Position numbers and translations under genes: made by a program
Shown here: positions 58,634 to 64,000 of the stretch, piece by piece
How positions within the stretch are numbered: the stretch's first letter is position 1
Layout of the letters: each line of letters opens with the position of its first letter
Source: Microbacterium sp. CH12i
Lineage (GTDB): Bacteria > Actinomycetota > Actinomycetes > Actinomycetales > Microbacteriaceae
Assembly: GCF_000685355.1 (NCBI RefSeq)
Contig: NZ_JHET01000007.1
Span: forward strand, 124,001-188,000
Reading direction: 5' to 3'
Length of the DNA stretch: 64,000 nucleotides
The notes under the pieces: model-generated
Database searches by the model: none
The model's input: the letters and a program-made list of their open reading frames with translations, nothing else
What the model was told of the DNA's origin: nothing

Positions 58634-58962
58634 CGTATCTCCTCATGTCCGTGCCGTTCGTTGGTGTCGCCCTTGTTGTGTTCTGCGTAGGTGCTTTGCA
58701 TGCCCGCAAAGGAGGATCTCTGCCTCACTACCTCACCTCCTGGGCAATGGCGTCACTCGCTCTTCTCGTTCTGACTGCCGTGTTCGACAACGTGATGATT
58801 GCCGCCGGGTTCTTCGACTACGGCGCAGAGGAGATCTCCGGCTTCAGGCTCGGCTTGATTCCTCTCGAGGACCTCTTATATCCCCTTGCTGCAGGGCTGT
58901 TGCTTACTGGTGTCTGGCAGCTTTTCGGCGGAAATCAGGCGGGAGAGAGCACCGATGTCTGA
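58630..58962 (+). CDS. crtYf: C50 carotenoid cyclase subunit CrtYf-like
   Basis: A 110-residue membrane protein with the matching motif GLIPLEDLLYPLAAGLLL near residue 76 and about three helices. It is expected to dimerise with CrtYe to cyclise the elongated lycopene ends. ATGA overlaps with both its neighbours fix its boundaries. Confidence 0.85.
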   Translation: MTYLLMSVPFVGVALVVFCVGALHARKGGSLPHYLTSWAMASLALLVLTAVFDNVMIAAGFFDYGAEEISGFRLGLIPLEDLLYPLAAGLLLTGVWQLFGGNQAGESTDV

Positions 58963-59845
58963 ACGCAATTCCTTGGTTCGTGCGCTGCTGGTTGCGTCCC
59001 GACCACTGAGCTGGATCAATACTGCGTATCCGTTCGCTGCGATCTACTTTCTGACGACGGGGCGCATCGATATCGCGCTCATCGTCGGCACGATCTTCTT
59101 CCTCGTGCCGTACAACCTCGCGATGTACGGCATCAACGACGTCTTCGACTATGAATCGGATCTCGCGAATCCGCGGAAGGGAGGCGTGGAAGGCGCCAAG
59201 CTGCCGCCGAGGCTGCACCGAGCCACGCTGCTGTCGGCCACGCTTCTCGTCGTTCCATTCGTGATCGCGCTGGTGATTCTCGGCGCCGAACACCCGAATT
59301 CGTGGCTCATCCTCGCGGTGAGCCTGTTCGCTGTCGTCGCCTACTCGGTGCGCGGCCTGCGCTTCAAAGAGATTCCCGTGCTCGACTCGATCACGTCGAG
59401 CACACACTTCGTCACACCCGCGCTCTACGCGCTCGCACTTGCGGATACCACGATCACCCCTGGGATTGTGGTGACCATGCTCGCTTTCTTCTGCTGGGGC
59501 ATGGCAAGTCACGCCTTCGGTGCGGTGCAGGACATCGTGCCGGATAGGGAGGCGGGGATCGGCTCCATAGCCACCGTCCTCGGCGCATCGACAACGGTCC
59601 GCTTTGCGCTGGCACTGTGGATCACAGCGGGAATCCTGATGCTCTTCGCGCCGTGGCCCGCGAACCTGGCAGCGATTGCGGTGTTGCCGTACATCGTCAG
59701 CGTCGCGCCGTATCTCAATGTCGACGACGCCCACTCCGGAACGGCCAACCGCGCCTGGCGGCGGTTCCTGGCCATCAACTATGCAGTGGGATTTGTGATC
59801 ACGTTGTTGCTGATCCTCTGCGCCACGGAAGGGTTGTTCTCTTGA
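58955..59845 (+). CDS. crtEb: Lycopene elongase (UbiA-family prenyltransferase)
   Basis: A 296-residue polytopic UbiA-family enzyme that adds C5 units from DMAPP to lycopene, giving C45/C50 carotenoids. The first Asp-rich motif is YGINDVFDYESDLANPRKGG; the second is GAVQDIVPDREAGIGS. About eight membrane helices are seen. Its presence with CrtYe/CrtYf points to a decaprenoxanthin-like C50 pigment. ATG 58955 lies inside the end of crtYf. Confidence 0.9.
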   Translation: MSERNSLVRALLVASRPLSWINTAYPFAAIYFLTTGRIDIALIVGTIFFLVPYNLAMYGINDVFDYESDLANPRKGGVEGAKLPPRLHRATLLSATLLVVPFVIALVILGAEHPNSWLILAVSLFAVVAYSVRGLRFKEIPVLDSITSSTHFVTPALYALALADTTITPGIVVTMLAFFCWGMASHAFGAVQDIVPDREAGIGSIATVLGASTTVRFALALWITAGILMLFAPWPANLAAIAVLPYIVSVAPYLNVDDAHSGTANRAWRRFLAINYAVGFVITLLLILCATEGLFS

Positions 59846-61314
59846 CACGTGTACTCGTTACCGGTGCGACCGGATATATCGGCGGTCGTCTTGTGCCTCA
59901 GTTGCTCGAGGCAGGACACGAAGTCAGCGTGTACGTGCGTTCTCCGTGGAAGTTGAGAGACGTGCCCTGGCGTGAGCGAGTGCGCGTCTTCAAAGGAGAT
60001 TTGACGGATGCCGTCGCGACCCGACGGGCGATGACCGACGTGGACGTGGCGTTCTATCTGGTTCATTCGATGAGTGCTGGCCGCGACTTTGTGACCGCGG
60101 AGAGAGACTCTGCAGAGACTTTCGCTCACGCCGCTTCGACAGCGCGAATCCAACGGATCGTGTACCTCGGCGGTCTTCATCCGCAAGGCACTGCGCTGTC
60201 GCAGCATCTCGCTTCACGGGCGGCTGTAGGGCAGACATTTCTCGATTCTCCGGTGCCTGCCATCGTCTTTCAAGCGGGCATCGTCATCGGTTCAGGGTCG
60301 GCTTCTTTTGAGATGATCCGCCATCTCACAGAGGTGCTGCCCTATATGCCAGCGCCTCGCTGGGTGCGCAACTACGTTCAGCCCATCGCTATTCGGGACG
60401 TATTGCGCTATCTCGTGCTTTCCGTAGATATCGAAACTGAGCTCAACCGGACGCTGGATATCGGTGGCCCAGACATCCTGCGGTATGGCCAGATGATGAA
60501 TGGTTATGCCGTGGAAGCGGGGCTTCCGCAACGACATATTGCCGCTCTTCCGGTTCTCACGCCGTGGCTGGCCTCGCAGTGGGTGAGTCTGGTCAGTCCG
60601 GTCCCGCGCCAAATCGCGGTTCCGATCATCGCGTCGCTCCAGAACAACTGCGTCACAAGCGAACATGATGTTGACCGCTATATTGCACCGCCGGACGAAG
60701 GACTACTCCGGTATCGGACTGCGGTTCGGCTGGCACTCAAGCGTGAGGCCGAGGGCGAAATCGAGACCAGCTGGCAGAGCGCGACGGTGGCCGGCGCCCC
60801 GAGTGATCCACTTCCGAGCGATCCAGAGTGGGCGGGTCACACCGTCTTCACAGACCTGCGCACGCGTGAAAGCACAGCGTCCCCAACTGCGGTGTGGAAT
60901 GTGATTGAAGCAATCGGCGGGCACAGCGGATGGCATTCCTTCCCCCTGGCATGGGCGGTTCGTGGCTGGATCGACCGCCTCATCGGCGGCGTGGGCATGC
61001 GCCGCGGGAGACGGCATCCCTCGCGAGTACACAGCGGCGACGTGATCGACGTGTGGCGGGTTGAGTCGATTGAACGCGGACGAATGCTGCGACTACGTGC
61101 CGAGATGCGGATGCCGGGCCGCGGTTGGCTCGAGCTGGGAGTCGAGCCGACTCAGGACGGTTCTCGTTACACACAGAGGGCGGTCTACTTTCCTAAAGGA
61201 CTCTCAGGGCGGCTGTACTGGGTCTTTCTGTTGCCATTTCACGGAATCATCTTCAACGGAATGGCACGCAGCATCCTGCACGACGCCGAGCATTCGCAGA
61301 TGGCGCGGACATGA
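59842..61314 (+). CDS. NAD(P)-binding SDR protein with C-terminal DUF2867 domain
   Basis: A 490-residue two-domain protein. The N-terminal extended-SDR domain has VLVTGATGYIGGRLVPQLLE, GDLTDAVATRRAMTDVDVAF and a family-typical HSM instead of the usual Tyr-x-x-x-Lys pair. The C-terminal 150 residues (SPTAVWNVIEAIGGHSGWHS to GMARSILHDAEH) form the DUF2867 START-like domain. It starts at TTG 59842, overlapping the crtEb stop. Membership in the crt operon suggests a role with carotenoids or their lipid surroundings, but this is inference. Confidence 0.82.
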   Translation: MTRVLVTGATGYIGGRLVPQLLEAGHEVSVYVRSPWKLRDVPWRERVRVFKGDLTDAVATRRAMTDVDVAFYLVHSMSAGRDFVTAERDSAETFAHAASTARIQRIVYLGGLHPQGTALSQHLASRAAVGQTFLDSPVPAIVFQAGIVIGSGSASFEMIRHLTEVLPYMPAPRWVRNYVQPIAIRDVLRYLVLSVDIETELNRTLDIGGPDILRYGQMMNGYAVEAGLPQRHIAALPVLTPWLASQWVSLVSPVPRQIAVPIIASLQNNCVTSEHDVDRYIAPPDEGLLRYRTAVRLALKREAEGEIETSWQSATVAGAPSDPLPSDPEWAGHTVFTDLRTRESTASPTAVWNVIEAIGGHSGWHSFPLAWAVRGWIDRLIGGVGMRRGRRHPSRVHSGDVIDVWRVESIERGRMLRLRAEMRMPGRGWLELGVEPTQDGSRYTQRAVYFPKGLSGRLYWVFLLPFHGIIFNGMARSILHDAEHSQMART

Positions 61315-61751
61315 GACTCTGGTCGTTGCACCCTCGGCACTTCGATCGTCAAGCACTCACCGCATGTTGGCGTGAAGGTCTGCTCGCCCAAGCAGTTATT
61401 ATCGAGCCTGGGCGCGGGTACTCACACCATCCGCAGTTACGACGGTTTCGTCACACCGAGAATCCGCATAGCGCGATCGGTGACTATCTCAGTGCAATCG
61501 CTGACGAGGCTGAGGCGCGTGGGTATCACTTCGTCCGCGAGAAGATCCGAACAACAGGCGCACGCGAGGATATGGCGGTCACCGACCAGCAGCTTGCGTA
61601 CGAGTGGGGGCATCTTCTCGCCAAGATGCAACAACGCAGCGTGGGGGTGTGGGAACGGTGGCAATCACTCTCGTTCCCCGATCCGCATCCCATGTTCACC
61701 GTCATCCCGGGCCCCATCGCCGAGTGGGAGAAACTCGCACCGCCTGGGTAG
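61311..61751 (+). CDS. Pyrimidine-dimer DNA glycosylase/endonuclease V family protein
   Basis: A 146-residue protein of the T4 DenV-like (Pyr_excise) family. MRLWSLHPRHFDRQALTACW leads into REGLLAQAV, where the Arg-Glu pair corresponds to the catalytic RE of endonuclease V. GRGYSHHPQLRRFR and the C-terminal FPDPHPMFTVIPGPIAEWE follow. The family removes UV-induced cyclobutane dimers. The ATG overlaps the preceding stop by ATGA, so it is the last gene of the carotenoid operon, a sign of shared light protection. Confidence 0.82.
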   Translation: MRLWSLHPRHFDRQALTACWREGLLAQAVIIEPGRGYSHHPQLRRFRHTENPHSAIGDYLSAIADEAEARGYHFVREKIRTTGAREDMAVTDQQLAYEWGHLLAKMQQRSVGVWERWQSLSFPDPHPMFTVIPGPIAEWEKLAPPG

Positions 61752-61782
61752 TCGACACGCAACCCCGGGGATGTCGGGGAAG

Positions 61783-62133
61783 CTACCGGTCTTCGAATGA
61801 ATCCGCGGTCGGACGCAGCCGTTCGAGCCTTGAAACGATCTTGTCGATCGTGAGAATCACCGCGCAGAGAATCGCAATCGATCCTGGGATGAAGACCAGA
61901 AGGTCATCGATCATTTCCCACGCCGCCGGGCTCCACAGTGCAACCCAGGTGAGTACGAGCGCGAGGGCGGTCATGAGCTCTCCGACCAACGCGACAACGC
62001 CGAAGAACAGAATCGCCCGGTGGTGTTGACGAGCGGATCGCGTGGAAAAACGGAAGTCAATCGCGAAAGCGATGAGCAGCACTGCGAAGACGGACAGCAG
62101 TAGTCCGAGGTGGTCCGGGGTCAACTCACGCAT
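61783..62133 (-). CDS. Small integral membrane protein of unknown function
   Basis: A 116-residue protein with three hydrophobic segments (LGLLLSVFAVLLIAFAIDF, ILFFGVVALVGELMTALALV and LLVFIPGSIAILCAVILTI). It resembles no family I can name. ATG 62133 (MRELTPDHLGLL) is chosen; the frame is open upstream but there it runs antisense to the next gene. It is convergent with the glycosylase gene. Confidence 0.65.
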   Translation of the reverse strand: MRELTPDHLGLLLSVFAVLLIAFAIDFRFSTRSARQHHRAILFFGVVALVGELMTALALVLTWVALWSPAAWEMIDDLLVFIPGSIAILCAVILTIDKIVSRLERLRPTADSFEDR

Positions 62134-62142
62134 GCCGTCAGG

Positions 62143-62730
62143 ATGCCTGATGTACTCGACATTCGCCACTGGCGCGCCGGAGCAGCTGACGTGCCTCACC
62201 TTTCGCACTGTGCTGTCGCCGCCGCTATCGCCTGGTATCTCGCGCCCTTCGTGCCATTCGCTGACAACGACTACTCCTATTACGCACCGCTCGGCGTTCT
62301 GGTCAGCATGCATCTGACGCTGGCAGCATCTGCTCGCGTCGGCGCTCAGTCTCTCATCGGACTCGGCATCGGCATCGCGCTCGGCCTTGGCGGGCTTGGA
62401 CTGGTACGAGTGGACGTTCCCGGGGTGATCGCTGTGGCCGCAGTGATCGGCATCGCCGATGCGCTGGTCCAGGAACCGATGAATAACGAAGAAATTGCAA
62501 AGGCCACCGATGGACTCACCACTCGAACTCGCGACGGCAGCGACACTTGAGCTCGCGGATCTTCTCGCGCGCTCTGAAGCCGACGAAACAGTACCGGATG
62601 CGACGGTGCGTCAACGTGTGGCGTATGCCGCACGGGCCTGCGGTCGTGTGCGTACGCCGAGTGTTCGACACCTCTCGAGACTTCGTCGCTTCAACCTCAT
62701 GACACCGGCAGGTGGGCGAGCATGCGATAC
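62143..62730 (+). pseudogene. FUSC/aromatic-acid-exporter-like remnant
   Basis: The start (MPDVLDIRHWRAGAADVPHL) and three helices (for example VAAAIAWYLAPFVPFA, IGLGIGIALGLGGLGLVRV, VPGVIAVAAVIGI) resemble the N-terminus of FUSC-type exporters of 350 or more residues. After VIGI the text jumps to LVQEPMNNEEIAKATDG, which I recall from the C-terminal cytoplasmic part of such proteins. The frame ends at 62550, but an overlapping frame continues MDSPLELATAATLELADLLA and beyond. This fits an internal deletion plus a frameshift. A genuine short protein (62143-62550) remains possible. Confidence 0.5.
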
Positions 62731-62982
62731 TAGAAGAGGTCATGCGTCGCCCCTTCTAGGCGAACATGATTCACGCGCCCGTGGACTTCCACTCCACGGG
62801 CGCACCTTTGTTTACAGCACGGGTTCAGCGGACGCCATCCAGACGAGTAACCTGGAAGGCGACCAAGATGGAGAGTTTCCGTGCCTGAAAAACGCCCAGC
62901 CGAATGACGGCTTCGCCCTGTTCTCTGACCGATCTGTTGTCGCCATGCGCGTCAACGGTGACTCAAGGATCTTGCGACCACA
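62731..62982. other. Leader region upstream of thrS without a convincing gene
   Basis: It holds a five-codon frame with a ribosome-binding site (AGAGG, ATG 62742, TAG 62757), the hairpin at 62775-62803, and an eight-codon GTG frame after GGAGAG. I find no T-box antiterminator sequence, and neither mini-frame is threonine-rich. No longer coding region is supported. Confidence 0.4.
62775..62813 (+). terminator. Hairpin with T-rich tail upstream of thrS
   Basis: GCGCCCGTGGA (62775-62785) pairs perfectly with 62793-62803 around a 7-nt loop and is followed by ACCTTTGTTT. It may end the upstream transcript or act as an attenuator for thrS. Confidence 0.65.
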
Positions 62983-64000
62983 GTGACGACGAGCGACGAG
63001 GTCGAGCCTGTCACTATCGACAGCACCGATGGACTCAACATCCTGCGTCATTCGGCAGCTCATGTGCTCGCACAGGCGGTACAGCGCATCAACCCGCAGG
63101 CGAACCTCGGCATTGGTCCGCCGGTCACCGACGGTTTCTACTACGACTTCGGTGTCGAGACGCCGTTCACTCCGGAAGACATCAAGGCGATCTCCAAAGA
63201 GATGCAGCGCATCGTGCGTGACGGACAGCGCTTCGTTCGTCGCGTTGTGACCGACGACGAGGCCAGAGCAGAGCTTGCGAACGAGCCGTTCAAGCTTGAA
63301 CTCATCGGGTTGAAGGACGGCAAGAACGAAGCCGCCGAAGGCGCATCCGTCGAGGTCGGCGCTGGCGAGCTCACGATCTACGACAACACGACCAAAGACG
63401 GTGAGGTCGTCTGGAAAGACCTCTGCCGCGGCCCGCACCTGCCCAGCACCCGCATGATCGGCAACGGCTGGGACCTCACTCGCATTGCCGCCGCCTACTG
63501 GCGCGGTAGTGAGAAGAACCCACAGCTGCAGCGCATCTACGGCACCGCGTGGCCGACCAAGGACGAGCTACGCGCCTACAAGGATCGCCTCGCCGAGGCA
63601 GAGCGGCGCGACCACCGCAAGCTCGGTGCCGAAATGGACCTGTTCTCGTTCCCCGATGAGATCGGCTCTGGTCTCGCGGTCTTCCATCCCAAGGGCGGCA
63701 TCATCCGCTACGAGATCGAAGAAAATCTGCGCCGTCACCTACTGCGAAACGGCTACGACGTCGTCAACTCCCCGCACATCACCAAGAAGGACTTGTTCGA
63801 GACCTCCGGTCATCTGCAGACCTACGCAGACGGCATGTTTCCGCCCATGCATCTTGATGAGACCGTTGACGAAGACGGCAACATCACTCGGCAGGGCCAG
63901 GACTACTACCTGAAGCCGATGAACTGCCCGTTCCACAACCTCATCTTCCGCTCGCGCGGGCGCTCATATCGTGAGCTGCCGCTGCGACTGGCCGAATTCG
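62983..64000 (+). CDS. thrS: Threonyl-tRNA synthetase (3' partial)
   Basis: An open frame from GTG 62983 to the window end (339 codons). It begins [20 protein letters not shown] and enters the editing-domain sequence directly with [58 protein letters not shown] and the catalytic core [20 protein letters not shown] and [15 protein letters not shown] follow. The N-terminal TGS domain of most ThrRS is absent; as far as I recall this is normal for Microbacteriaceae. The enzyme charges tRNA-Thr. The class II C-terminus lies outside the window. Confidence 0.95.
   Translation, partial: MTTSDEVEPVTIDSTDGLNILRHSAAHVLAQAVQRINPQANLGIGPPVTDGFYYDFGVETPFTPEDIKAISKEMQRIVRDGQRFVRRVVTDDEARAELANEPFKLELIGLKDGKNEAAEGASVEVGAGELTIYDNTTKDGEVVWKDLCRGPHLPSTRMIGNGWDLTRIAAAYWRGSEKNPQLQRIYGTAWPTKDELRAYKDRLAEAERRDHRKLGAEMDLFSFPDEIGSGLAVFHPKGGIIRYEIEENLRRHLLRNGYDVVNSPHITKKDLFETSGHLQTYADGMFPPMHLDETVDEDGNITRQGQDYYLKPMNCPFHNLIFRSRGRSYRELPLRLAEF

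Noticed and set aside
62550..62983. T-box riboswitch for thrS
   Set aside because: No specifier-loop architecture and no TGGNACCGCG antiterminator sequence could be found; only an ordinary hairpin is present.

Overview
The window comes from a high-G+C Gram-positive actinobacterium, most likely a Microbacteriaceae species (Microbacterium-like). Pointers are actinobacterial families (DUF4191, DUF3093, DUF3159, DUF3710, DUF4193, DUF3000, SepH), a Lys/Ala-rich principal sigma factor, many genes that look leaderless (TANNNT about 6-8 nt before the start codon), GlnR-type nitrogen boxes, a threonyl-tRNA synthetase without a TGS domain, and a C50-carotenoid operon (crtE-B-I-Ye-Yf-Eb).

Layout. 1-6.2 kb: end of glnE, a lipid kinase, glnA with a GlnR box, an RDD membrane protein, a retropepsin-like gene and a RimK ligase. 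6.2-14.3 kb: DUF4191, a membrane-anchored protein of unknown function, sucB, lpdA, pepA and a PAC2 protein. 14.4-22 kb: sigA, a CofE-like gene, a MurJ-family flippase, two ATP-grasp proteins and a pair of complementary half alanine racemases. 22-32 kb: DUF7455, parE, parC, a phosphodiesterase, sepH, dut and small actinobacterial DUF genes. 32-43 kb: acnA, dxs, an SPFH protein, fadB-fadA, rnd and DUF3000. 43-51 kb: hydrolase, sufE, sulfurtransferase, zapE, amtB with a second GlnR box, a lone PemK toxin and a DUF1611 protein. 51-54 kb: a decayed IS256-family element, an SPW membrane protein and four tRNAs. 54-62 kb: a MarR regulator divergent from a tightly overlapping idi-crt operon that ends with an SDR/DUF2867 gene and a pyrimidine-dimer glycosylase. 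62-64 kb: an exporter remnant and the start of thrS.

How genes work together. glnE, glnA and amtB form a nitrogen-assimilation set; glnA and amtB each carry a four-element GlnR box. lpdA, sucB and acnA serve the TCA cycle. dxs and idi supply isoprenoid precursors for the C50 carotenoid. The most interesting part is 16.5-22.0 kb. Beside a MurJ-family flippase lie two divergent ATP-grasp ligases and a translationally coupled racemase pair. One racemase protein keeps the PLP-lysine barrel and the other keeps the catalytic-tyrosine domain. I infer an obligate heterodimeric amino-acid racemase feeding ligases that act on the cell wall, possibly for the D-amino-acid bridge of B-type peptidoglycan.

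Caution. At least eleven genes, several of them normally essential (dxs, parC), are each exactly one base short. All are deletions, so sequencing or assembly undercalls are more likely than true decay. Frameshifted genes are listed as single loci spanning both frames.
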